Below are positions 56,849-64,000 of a stretch of DNA of 64,000 nt, piece after piece; within the stretch, counting starts at the first letter, position 1, and every line of letters begins with the position of its first letter. The translations under genes and the position numbers were made by a program. Origin of the DNA: Herbidospora solisilvae (GTDB taxonomy: Bacteria > Actinomycetota > Actinomycetes > Streptosporangiales > Streptosporangiaceae); contig NZ_WXEW01000001.1 of the NCBI RefSeq assembly GCF_009901565.1, positions 310,001-374,000 on the forward strand, read 5' to 3'. The notes under the pieces are model-generated. The model made no database searches. It had not been told where the DNA came from and saw only the letters and a list, made by a program, of their open reading frames with translations.

Positions 56849-57376
56849 TCAGTGACGGTGTGTCGCATCCGGCTGACGCGGGTCGCCGGGATGCTCGAAC
56901 CCGGGCATCAGCGTGACCTTCTCGCGGTGCCGCGCCTCCAGCCACCGGGCGAAGAGGATCTCTCGTCTGGTGTGGACGAGACGCGCCTCGATCCGGGGCG
57001 ACTCGTCCTCGAACCGGCCGGGGTGGCGGTCGCGGTTGCGGTCGTAGTAGCCGCGCACCTCCTCCGGCGGCACGTCGGCGCGCACGCGGTCGAACAGCGC
57101 CCGGCCCGCCGGGGTGGCCAGGACGGCGGCGACGACGCCCCCGGTCCGCAGCGCGACCGGCAGTTCCACCGGCACCGCCTCCCCGCCGGCGTCGCACTCC
57201 TGGGCGACCACCCGTTCCATGGTCATGAGCTGCACCAGCCAGCGGCGCAGGTTGCGGCCCTCGGGCGAGGCGGGGTGCGGCAGGCGGGCGGCCAGCGGGC
57301 CGTCGTACAGGGCTGCCAGGCGCGCGTCGACCTCGGCGACCGAGACGACCTCGCCGCCCACGGTCGCGGCGATCAC
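56849..57376 (-). CDS. SurA/foldase-like N-domain protein coupled to alpha-mannosidase
   Basis: This 175-aa protein starts at GTG 57376 (VIAATVGGEVVSVAEVDARLAALYDGPL), an arrangement like the N-terminal domain of SurA/PrsA foldases. Later VPPEEVRGYYDRNRDRHPGRF resembles the segment before a parvulin domain, but the parvulin domain itself is missing. It matches, in my recollection, actinobacterial proteins annotated DUF7158. The start overlaps the mannosidase stop (GTGA), so it is made together with that enzyme. No signal peptide. The role is unknown. Confidence 0.7.
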   Translation of the reverse strand: MIAATVGGEVVSVAEVDARLAALYDGPLAARLPHPASPEGRNLRRWLVQLMTMERVVAQECDAGGEAVPVELPVALRTGGVVAAVLATPAGRALFDRVRADVPPEEVRGYYDRNRDRHPGRFEDESPRIEARLVHTRREILFARWLEARHREKVTLMPGFEHPGDPRQPDATHRH

Positions 57377-60300
57377 GGGAGCACCTCGACGGTCACCGGC
57401 TCGGTGTAGTGGACCCGTCCGGCGGAGGCGAGCTTGACCAGGGCCCACCACGTTCCGGGCAGGTGGCCGCCGACGACCGGGAACCGCAGTTCACGGCTTC
57501 CCGGGCCCACGCCGGTGTTCCAGACGGGGAGCAGGTCGTAGGTGTGCCACGGGCTGACGAGCTGGGCCTGGACCGGCGCGTCGCAGGTCAGCCGGATCAC
57601 GATCTCCGCCCGCTCGCCCGCGCGCACGGCGACGTGCGGGGTGACGGTCGCCGCTTCGAGGGCCGCCGGGCCGAGGCGGTCTTCGAAGGTCTGGCCGTCG
57701 AACTCCAGGCGGGCCGTCGTCCAGCCCTCGTTGGGCCAGGCCCGGAACGCGCCCGGCTCCAGGGTGAACGCGCGCGTCTCGATGCCGTCGAGCGTGACCA
57801 CCCCCTCGACCACCCCTTCCACCAGGGACGACGCCACGGTGACCGTCTCCTCGGTGAGGTGGACGGCGACCGGCAGGTTACCGACCGGGGCGGGTCCGGT
57901 GTTGTGCAGCCAGTAGCGGGTGAAGACCGGCTGGAACGGCTCGGCGCCGGGGGCCGCCCCGCCGCCCTCGGCGTCGCGGGTCAACGTCACCACGTCCATG
58001 CCGGTCACCGGCCCGCCGGGCAGCTCGCGGGTCTCCAGGAGGTCGGTGCGCCGCCATCCGGGCAGGTCGAGGTGTCCGGTACGCCCATGCGGCTCGTACA
58101 GCCGCATCGTCATGCCGGTGACCGGGCCCGGCAGCCGGCCCGTCGCGATCGGGTTGCCCGCGGGCTTCAGCGCGGTCAGCACCAGGCCGTCGGGCACCTC
58201 CAGCAGCGACCCGGCGGCGGGTTCGCCCCGCACGCCCTGGTCGCGCGCGATCAGCGGGTGGTTCACGTCGTGGCCCTCGTGGACCAGCCCGGTCTCGCGC
58301 CAGTCGCCGGGGCCGGCCACCAGGGCGTACTCGAAGCGGTGGGTCCAGTGCTGGAGCTGGAAGTTGCTGCCGTCGGGGACGGTCCGGCGGGGCGGGTCGA
58401 TCCAGATGCCGGACGGCCAGCCCGTGCACGACCGGAGCAGCGACAGGTTGAGCGCCCCGTTGGGCTCGACCGCGAAGCCGGGCACGCCCCGGTTGATCAG
58501 CCCGACCGTGTAGGGCTCGTAGCTCTCCCCCGCGACCTCGACGACCGCGTCGGCCAGGTCGTCGATCAGCGCGTCGACGTCGCCGGCGCCGATCGACAAC
58601 ACCGGCAGCGCGTCGTGTGCCTTCAGGTCGGCGCTCGGCACCCAGACCTCGGTGAGCGGCCTGGCGGCCGGATGCCAGCCTTTCGGCCAGGCCGTCTCGC
58701 CGACGGCGATCCGGACGTCGGGCAGGTTGGAGTCGACCGCGAGGTCGCCGTACCGGGGGCCGTTGGCGCGCGAGACCGTGGCCGTGACGCCCTGCTTGAC
58801 GAGGGCGACCGCGAGCGCGCGCAGGGCCGGCACCGGCACGTCGGGCCCGGCGACGATCTCGGCCACGCCGATGGGCCGTCCGCCGATCCGGCAGGTGGCG
58901 GAGAGGGCGAACCAGTTGTGGGCCGGGTTGTCGAGGGTCCACGGGTGCTCGGCGGTGTCCGCGTCGATGAGCGCGAACCCCCGTCCGACCACGGCGTTCC
59001 CGACCTCGCTGACCGGCAGCGCGTGGTCGATCGCGACCGGCCAGCGGAGCCGGACGAGCTGGTCGGCGCCGTCGAAGTCGAGGCGGGTGGCCAGGTCGAC
59101 GCGCCGCAGGCCGTGCCAGAGGGTGATCTCCTGCACGTACCGGACCGGCCCGAACGCCCCGCGCACGACCAGCCGCTCCCCGGCGGCCGACCGCTCGGCC
59201 ACGACCTCGGCGGCGCTCTCCGACGACCTCGTCCGGGTCCCTTTGGGCACCAGGTGCCAGGGGCCCTCGTGGAACTTCGGATGGGCCGGATATTCGTCGT
59301 GGACGACCAGCTCGTTGCCCACCTGGCCCGGCTGGAGCAGCTCACGGCCGCCGGTGACCCAGCTCGACACGCCGCCGCCCCGCGCCGGGTCGGCGGTGAC
59401 GACGTGGGTCTCGTTGGCGATCGAGGTGCCCCCGGCGGGCAACCATCCGGCGTTGACGCCGGGGGTGAAGGAGAAGGTCCGGTAGCCGAGCGGCGGCACG
59501 TCCTCGGCCAGGAACACGACGTCGGCCTCGGTGACGAACCCGTCGGCGTCGACGACCGCGTTCTCGACCACCACGGGCTCGGCGATGCCCCGCCACCCGG
59601 GCGGGAGCGTCAGCCGCACCCGCACGACGTCGGTGCGCGGCCACGACGACGGGTTCCAGACCACCACCCCGCTCAGCTCCGCGCCGAGCACCCGCAACGC
59701 GCCGTCGAGGACCTGCGAGCCGATCGTGTACGCCTCCCGCCACCCCGTCAGCAGGTCGAGGTAGACCTGGTCGGACTCCGACCCGGTGATCGCGTCGTGG
59801 TGGGCCCCGTAGACGAGCTGCCGCCAGGCCTTGTCCATCAGCGCGAACGGGTAGCCGGCCCGGTCGCGGACGGCGGCGAGGGTGGCGAACTTCTCCGCGT
59901 CGGCGACCACGACCTCGGCCCGGCGCTGCACCTGCTTGGTGTCGACGAACGAGACGTCCTTGCCGGTGTAGACGGGGTTCATGTCACGGGTCTGCGGCAG
60001 GAAGTCGGCCCGCTCGGCCCGGACGGCGGCGAAGAACTGCTTCGGCAGCCCGCAGACGAACCGGGGCCAGACGTAGCGGGCGTTCCACTCCCGCTGGATG
60101 TCCATGATCCACTTGTTCGGCGGCGTGTAGTCGGTGCCGACCGGTAGCAGCACGTTGCGCGTCGCCGCGACCTGCTTGAGCGCCAGGAACCAGGTGTAGA
60201 CCTGGGCCGCCGCCTCGTCGACGGTCGTCGAGGAGTCCATCCACCACCCGGCGCTGTAGTGGCCGGGCATGTAGTGGGTCAGCACCCCGTCGCCCGACGG

Positions 60301-61125
60301 GGCGACCCAGTCGAACTCGGCCGGGAACTGCATCCGGCGCGGGTCGCCGCCGCCCAGCATCGGCCCCCACTGGTGGAACGGCCCCCGGGCCCAGGAGCTC
60401 GACGTCAGCCCCGCCGCGGCGGCCAGCCCCGGGAACTGCGGATCGTGCCCGAACGCGTCGAGCTGCCAGGCGGTGTGCGGGTCGCCGCCCAGGACCTCCC
60501 GCTGGAACCCGGTGCCGTGGACGAGGTTGCGGATCGTCGACTCGGCGCTCGTGAGGTTGGTGTTGGGCTCGTTGTAGGTGCCGCCCATGATCTCGACGCG
60601 GCCTTCCCGGATGAGCCCGCGCAGGTAGGCGCGGTGCTCCGGGCGGGCGTCCCAGAAGGGCTTGAGGTAGTCGACCTCGGCCAGCACGAACGTGTAGCCG
60701 GGCTCCCTGCGCGCGGTCTCCAGGTGGAGCTCGACGAGCTCGAAGCCGGCGTGCTGGAAGGCCGACCGGCTGGCCTGGGCGGCGTCGCCGGCGGTGTCCC
60801 ACGTCGTGGTGTAGGCGGCCTGGGTGTTCCACCAGACCGGGTCGTAGTGGAAGTGGGAGACCATCCAGACCGTCCAGCCGGGCTCGGCCACGACGAACTC
60901 CGCGGTCCTCTCGTCGCCGCCGGCCGTCACGGTGACGGCGGCGGTCTCGCCCGGCGCCCTTTCGGTCTCGACGGGCACTTCGACCACGCCCGTCCCCGTC
61001 GCGGACCCGGTCGCGTCGCCGGTGATCACCACCTCGGCGGGGGCTCCCTCTTCGAGGGTCACCCGCACGATCTGGCGCGGTCCCTCGGCGAACAGTTCCG
61101 TACCGGCGATCTCGGCGATCCGCAT
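57373..61125 (-). CDS. glycoside hydrolase family 38 alpha-mannosidase
   Basis: This 1250-aa protein is a GH38 enzyme: the zinc motif HFHYDPVWW (H93, D95) follows an N-terminal beta domain of about 85 residues. The nucleophile is Asp223 in WQLDAFGHDPQF, HHDAITGSESDQVYLDL (about 442) supplies another metal His, and a long beta-sandwich C-terminus completes it. It cleaves alpha-mannosides, with zinc, in the cytoplasm since no signal is present. The ATG at 61125 (MRIAEIAGTEL) is taken; six upstream codons in frame are less natural. It is co-translated with the SurA-like gene. Confidence 0.92.
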   Translation of the reverse strand: MRIAEIAGTELFAEGPRQIVRVTLEEGAPAEVVITGDATGSATGTGVVEVPVETERAPGETAAVTVTAGGDERTAEFVVAEPGWTVWMVSHFHYDPVWWNTQAAYTTTWDTAGDAAQASRSAFQHAGFELVELHLETARREPGYTFVLAEVDYLKPFWDARPEHRAYLRGLIREGRVEIMGGTYNEPNTNLTSAESTIRNLVHGTGFQREVLGGDPHTAWQLDAFGHDPQFPGLAAAAGLTSSSWARGPFHQWGPMLGGGDPRRMQFPAEFDWVAPSGDGVLTHYMPGHYSAGWWMDSSTTVDEAAAQVYTWFLALKQVAATRNVLLPVGTDYTPPNKWIMDIQREWNARYVWPRFVCGLPKQFFAAVRAERADFLPQTRDMNPVYTGKDVSFVDTKQVQRRAEVVVADAEKFATLAAVRDRAGYPFALMDKAWRQLVYGAHHDAITGSESDQVYLDLLTGWREAYTIGSQVLDGALRVLGAELSGVVVWNPSSWPRTDVVRVRLTLPPGWRGIAEPVVVENAVVDADGFVTEADVVFLAEDVPPLGYRTFSFTPGVNAGWLPAGGTSIANETHVVTADPARGGGVSSWVTGGRELLQPGQVGNELVVHDEYPAHPKFHEGPWHLVPKGTRTRSSESAAEVVAERSAAGERLVVRGAFGPVRYVQEITLWHGLRRVDLATRLDFDGADQLVRLRWPVAIDHALPVSEVGNAVVGRGFALIDADTAEHPWTLDNPAHNWFALSATCRIGGRPIGVAEIVAGPDVPVPALRALAVALVKQGVTATVSRANGPRYGDLAVDSNLPDVRIAVGETAWPKGWHPAARPLTEVWVPSADLKAHDALPVLSIGAGDVDALIDDLADAVVEVAGESYEPYTVGLINRGVPGFAVEPNGALNLSLLRSCTGWPSGIWIDPPRRTVPDGSNFQLQHWTHRFEYALVAGPGDWRETGLVHEGHDVNHPLIARDQGVRGEPAAGSLLEVPDGLVLTALKPAGNPIATGRLPGPVTGMTMRLYEPHGRTGHLDLPGWRRTDLLETRELPGGPVTGMDVVTLTRDAEGGGAAPGAEPFQPVFTRYWLHNTGPAPVGNLPVAVHLTEETVTVASSLVEGVVEGVVTLDGIETRAFTLEPGAFRAWPNEGWTTARLEFDGQTFEDRLGPAALEAATVTPHVAVRAGERAEIVIRLTCDAPVQAQLVSPWHTYDLLPVWNTGVGPGSRELRFPVVGGHLPGTWWALVKLASAGRVHYTEPVTVEVLP

Positions 61126-61167
61126 GCGCCAATGATCACACAAGGGGAGGATCCGGTCACGGGTCGC

Positions 61168-61575
61168 TCAGGGGCGCATGCGCATCAGCGTCTCGGCCAC
61201 CGGCACGACGGGTTGGCCCAGGTCGTACTGGCTGAACAGGTGGACGTCGTCGCCGGTGTCGATCTCCAGGATGGTGGTCCGCAGGCCGTACCGGGCGCGC
61301 TCGTCGACCTTGATGCGCTCGATCTCGCCCCAGGCGATGCGACGGCGGCCGGCGAACCCCTCGACCACCGTGATGCCGCCCTGGTCGGCGCTCAGGCGGA
61401 CGCGGGCGACGACGTCGCGGGCCGTGACGGCGGCCAGCACGACCGTGGCGACGCCCGCGAGGATCAGGGCGCGGAGGTCGTCGGCGAGCAGGCCGTAGAG
61501 GACCAGGAGCAAGCAGATCAGGGTCCCGGCGGCCTTCACGGCCACGACTTTGGCGGGGACCTGCCACACGTTCAT
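61168..61575 (-). CDS. small membrane protein with PH-like domain
   Basis: About 135 residues: two N-terminal hydrophobic helices (KVVAVKAAGTLICLLLVLYGLLA, LILAGVATVVLAAVTARDVV). A beta-rich PH-like domain follows (ITVVEGFAGRRRIAWGEIERIKVDERARYGLRTTILEID), as in actinobacterial DUF2581/PH proteins. ATG 61575 or GTG 61578 is the start. The function is unknown. Confidence 0.82.
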   Translation of the reverse strand: MNVWQVPAKVVAVKAAGTLICLLLVLYGLLADDLRALILAGVATVVLAAVTARDVVARVRLSADQGGITVVEGFAGRRRIAWGEIERIKVDERARYGLRTTILEIDTGDDVHLFSQYDLGQPVVPVAETLMRMRP

Positions 61576-61628
61576 CACCGCAGGTTACTGCGACGGCAGA
61601 CTTTACCTGCCCTAGGTGCGAAGCGGGG

Positions 61629-61634
61629 TATACA
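61629..61634 (+). promoter_or_regulatory. candidate -10 box for small coiled-coil gene
   Basis: TATACA is a near-consensus -10 box in otherwise GC-rich DNA, about 70 nt before the coiled-coil gene. No good -35 is seen at 17 bp, so it may be an extended or weak promoter. Confidence 0.4.
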
Positions 61635-61701
61635 GGGAAGAGCGTGATGAATGTGCGCGCCGCCCGGCGTGCGAGTCGATATTCCGCCCGCCGGAGGCAC
61701 C

Positions 61702-61833
61702 ATGAGCAGGCAGATCGCCAACGGGTACCAGCAGGTGACGCTCGCCGAGCTCGAAGCCCGCGTGAGGGGGCTGGAGACTCAGGTCGCCCATCTGACCGAG
61801 ATGCTGGAGGTCCTGACCGAGGAGCGCGACTAG
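61702..61833 (+). CDS. 43-aa coiled-coil protein
   Basis: This short protein (MSRQIANGYQQVTLAELEARVRGLETQVAHLTEMLEVLTEERD) is predicted to be one helix with a heptad pattern of Leu/Val (LAELEARVRGLETQVAHL), so it probably forms a coiled coil. GGAGG sits 6 nt upstream of the ATG, and a TATACA promoter box lies about 70 nt before that. It is likely a small regulatory or scaffolding peptide; the role is unknown. Confidence 0.6.
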   Translation: MSRQIANGYQQVTLAELEARVRGLETQVAHLTEMLEVLTEERD

Positions 61834-61843
61834 CGAGCCGTGA

Positions 61844-62170
61844 TCAGCCGTCCGGAGCAGGCGCGGGAACCACGTGACGGAAGATCAGGCTCTCGGCTTC
61901 CACGGCGGCCTGCCTGATTCGCCGAGCCTCGTCCCCCCCATAGAGGCAACTCGCCGAATCGATCCAGGAGAACAACCCGACCAGCGCGTTCACCCCCGAC
62001 TTGGGCAGGTGGCTCTCCGCCTCCCACGCGGCCCCGAAGGCTTTGATCGCGTCGGCCAGCCGGGCGAAGGCTGTCTCGTCCATCCCCCGGGCGAGGCGAA
62101 GCGCGCCGATGAACTCATCGGCGGCGTCCTGTAACTCCCGTCCGGCCTGAATCTTGTCCGCGTCACTCAT
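61844..62170 (-). CDS. hypothetical helical protein
   Basis: This 108-aa protein starts MSDADKIQAGRELQDAADEFIGALRLARG and is acidic, helical and cytoplasmic, ending RHVVPAPAPDG. GAGGTG precedes the ATG at 62170; the reading frame is open 12 codons further upstream without a ribosome site. No family is recognised. It is divergent from the XRE regulator and converges with the coiled-coil gene (10-bp gap). Confidence 0.65.
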   Translation of the reverse strand: MSDADKIQAGRELQDAADEFIGALRLARGMDETAFARLADAIKAFGAAWEAESHLPKSGVNALVGLFSWIDSASCLYGGDEARRIRQAAVEAESLIFRHVVPAPAPDG

Positions 62171-62402
62171 GGTCACCTCACTACCCTGACGGAACCGCTG
62201 GCCCATACAACCGATGGGTGGTCGGATCTGACCTGCCGAAACCGCACATTTCCTCTTTTAGTGCGGGGCATTCATCCGATATCTCGTGACCGAATTGCCG
62301 ACAAGCTCGGAAAATGCCGGGAAATGGCGTACTCGGTTAGGGTTGGCGTGGCACTATCTGCGGGTCCATTCAAGCCGGTCAGCATCTGGGGGAACACGAG
62401 CG

Positions 62403-63287
62403 ATGCCGCCTGTTCACGGAGCCGGTGAGGATCTCGGCCACGCCGGCCCGACCGCGCTGCGCATGCTGGTCGGAGCCCAGTTGCGGGAGCTGCGCGAGGC
62501 GCGGGAGATCAGCCGGGAGGACGCCGGCTTCGCCATCAGGGCCTCCGCCTCGAAGATCAGCCGCATGGAGACCGGCCAGGCCACCTTCAAGCCGCGCGAC
62601 GTGGCCGACCTGCTCACCCTCTACGGCGTCACCGACGACAGGGAACGGTCGGCGATCATGATTCTGGCCGGAAGGGCGAACGAGCCCAGCTGGTGGCATC
62701 CGCTGCGCGAGGTCGTGCCCCACTGGTTCGAGGCCTGCCTCGGCCTGGAGCAGGACGCGGCGCTGATCCGCACGTACGAGATCCAGTTCGTCCCCGGCCT
62801 CCTCCAGACGCCCGCCTACGCCCGCGCGGTCGTCTCCCACGCCCACCGCGTCTACGACGAGGACCAGGTCGCCAAGCGGGTCGAGCTGCGGATGCGGCGG
62901 CAGCGCATCCTGGTCGGGGCCGCGCCGGTGAAGTTGTGGGCGGTCGTCGACGAGGCGGCCCTGCGGCGCAGGATCGGCGGCCCGGCGGTGATGCGCGAGC
63001 AGCTGCGCCACCTCGACGAGATGAACCGGCTGCCGAACGTGACCCTCCAGGTGGTCCCGCTCGAATCGGGCTACGTCTCGCGCGGGATCGGGCCGGTCAC
63101 CCTGCTGCGCCTGGCCCAGGGCGCCTTGCCCGACGTCATCTACCTGGAACGGCTCGGCGACGCGCAGTACCTGACCAAGGACCACGAGGTGCAGCCCTAC
63201 CTGCACCTGCTGAACGAGGCCGGCACCGAGGCGGAGCCGGCCACCGCGACGAGCGAGATCCTGCGGCGCTGCATCGAGGATCTCTGA
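62403..63287 (+). CDS. XRE family regulator with DUF5753
   Basis: This 294-aa protein has an N-terminal helix-turn-helix (LVGAQLRELREAREISREDAGFAIRASASKISRMETGQATFKPRDVADLLTLYGV) and a C-terminal DUF5753 domain (WFEACLGLEQDAALIRTYEIQFVPGLLQTPAYARAV..., LRHLDEMNRLPNVTLQVVPLESGYVSRGIGPVTLLRL). The pair is typical of actinomycete regulators that usually sit beside a DUF397 protein; none is seen here. ATG 62403 follows GGGGGA, while the GTG at 62286 would add an unlikely 39 residues. It converges on a SAM methyltransferase. Confidence 0.9.
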   Translation: MPPVHGAGEDLGHAGPTALRMLVGAQLRELREAREISREDAGFAIRASASKISRMETGQATFKPRDVADLLTLYGVTDDRERSAIMILAGRANEPSWWHPLREVVPHWFEACLGLEQDAALIRTYEIQFVPGLLQTPAYARAVVSHAHRVYDEDQVAKRVELRMRRQRILVGAAPVKLWAVVDEAALRRRIGGPAVMREQLRHLDEMNRLPNVTLQVVPLESGYVSRGIGPVTLLRLAQGALPDVIYLERLGDAQYLTKDHEVQPYLHLLNEAGTEAEPATATSEILRRCIEDL

Positions 63288-63297
63288 AACCGGGGCT

Positions 63298-64000
63298 CTA
63301 GGGCTTGCGGGCCACGCCCACCAGCGCGTCGACCGGCGAGGGCGGGCCGAAGGGGTCGGGGTCGGGCCGCCACTGGGTGATCGGCACGACGCCCGGCTCG
63401 ACCAGTTCCAGGCCGTCGAAGAAGCGGCTGATCTCCTCGTGGTTCCGCAGCGTGTACGGCGCCCCCGGCCCCTCGTTGAGGTCGTCCTGGGCCTTGTCGA
63501 GGGCCTCGCCCGTGACCACGTTGGAGCCGTCCCAGACGGCCAGGTAGCTGCCGGAGGGCAGCGGCTCCATCAGGGTGCGGACGATCGCGTAGGCCTCCTC
63601 GTGGTCGCCGACGTAGCCGAGGATGCCCATCAGCATCAGCGCCACCGGGCGGTCGAAGTCGAGCGACTTGGCCGCGCCGGCCAGGATGCGGGCCGGGTCG
63701 CGCAGGTCGGCGTCCATGTAGTCGGTCACGCCCTCGCGCGTGCCCACTAGGAGGGCGCGGGCGTGGGAGAGCACCAGGGGGTCGTTGTCGACGTACACGA
63801 CCCGGGCCTCGGGGTTGATCCGCTGGGCCAGGTCGTGGGTGTTGTCGACCGTCGGCAGGCCGGTGCCGACGTCGAGGAACTGGGTCACCCCCGCCTCCAC
63901 GCTGACATGGCGGACGATGCGGGCCAGCAGGTAACGCGACAGCCGGGCGATGGCCACGATGTCGGGGAAGGCCGCGGCGAACTGGTCGCCCGCCACCCGG
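63298..64000 (-). CDS. SAM-dependent methyltransferase (DUF574/Methyltransf_19), 5' end outside window
   Basis: About 234 residues are visible, ending in VDALVGVARKP; the N-terminus lies beyond the right edge. It has the family pattern LLARIVRHVSVEAGVTQFLDVGTGLPTVDNTHDLAQRINPEARVVYVDNDPLVLSHARALLVG, then DYMDADLRDPARIL and DFDRPVALMLMGILGYVGD. This DUF574-type family is abundant in actinomycetes, often near XRE-DUF5753 regulators as here. Its substrate is unknown. Confidence 0.9.
   Translation of the reverse strand, partial: RVAGDQFAAAFPDIVAIARLSRYLLARIVRHVSVEAGVTQFLDVGTGLPTVDNTHDLAQRINPEARVVYVDNDPLVLSHARALLVGTREGVTDYMDADLRDPARILAGAAKSLDFDRPVALMLMGILGYVGDHEEAYAIVRTLMEPLPSGSYLAVWDGSNVVTGEALDKAQDDLNEGPGAPYTLRNHEEISRFFDGLELVEPGVVPITQWRPDPDPFGPPSPVDALVGVARKP

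Overview
The window is high-GC DNA with codons almost always ending in G or C. It contains many GTG and a few TTG starts, frequent 4-nt gene overlaps, and several apparently leaderless genes. Gene content fits a filamentous actinomycete: a GarA/FtsR-type FHA-MerR-nuclease-MerR-gcvP cluster, a glycine riboswitch, a fused TrpE-G with a Trp-Trp leader peptide, DUF5999, EXLDI, SARP regulators and an XRE-DUF5753 regulator. The family Streptosporangiaceae (Nonomuraea/Streptosporangium-like) is my best guess, but it is an inference from gene style. No rRNA, tRNA, IS element, prophage or CRISPR array was recognised.

Layout. 1-3.1 kb: a partial gene, a TetR regulator, DUF5999, a hydrolase and small conserved proteins. 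3.2-12.1 kb (minus strand): a conserved core block read as pgsA-like, mannose-1-P guanylyltransferase-like, garA, ftsR-like merR, bifunctional nuclease, second merR, tandem glycine riboswitch, gcvP. 12.1-14.4 kb: a two-component system. 14.5-20.6 kb: mixed metabolic and regulatory genes (methyltransferase, acyl-CoA dehydrogenase, hydrolase, TauE exporter, SARP and ArsR regulators, a PuuD-like protein with Ser in place of Cys). 20.9-25.2 kb: flavohemoglobin-like protein, a MoaD/ThiS-like protein without Gly-Gly, and a large secreted metzincin with DUF11 repeats. 25.3-31.2 kb: ThyX, an ABC exporter, an amidohydrolase and TrpE-G with its attenuator. 31.4-34.4 kb: DUF3311/MctP symporter and an AI-2E family permease. 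34.4-39.3 kb: Tat-exported class V aminotransferase, divergent PLP enzyme-MFS-methyltransferase operon, EXLDI. 39.4-46.1 kb: large catalase, a shortened PPDK-like ATP-grasp/His protein coupled to a small winged-helix-like protein, a divergent Zn-alcohol dehydrogenase, an HD protein and a small secreted protein. 46.3-53.0 kb: ABC exporter, membrane Ser/Thr kinase, secreted protein, large AfsR-like regulator. 53.0-55.4 kb: a less GC-rich island with a frame-broken membrane-protein remnant and a three-gene overlapping operon (CxxC protein, four-TM protein, SAF-domain protein) of unknown function. 55.4-61.1 kb: wax ester synthase/DGAT, SurA-like protein and GH38 alpha-mannosidase. 61.2-64 kb: small proteins, XRE-DUF5753 regulator and a partial SAM methyltransferase.

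The clearest functional couplings are the GarA/FtsR/GcvP nitrogen-carbon and division block, the attenuated trpE, the two ABC exporters, and the 53.5-55.4 kb operon, which is the best candidate for an undescribed system.
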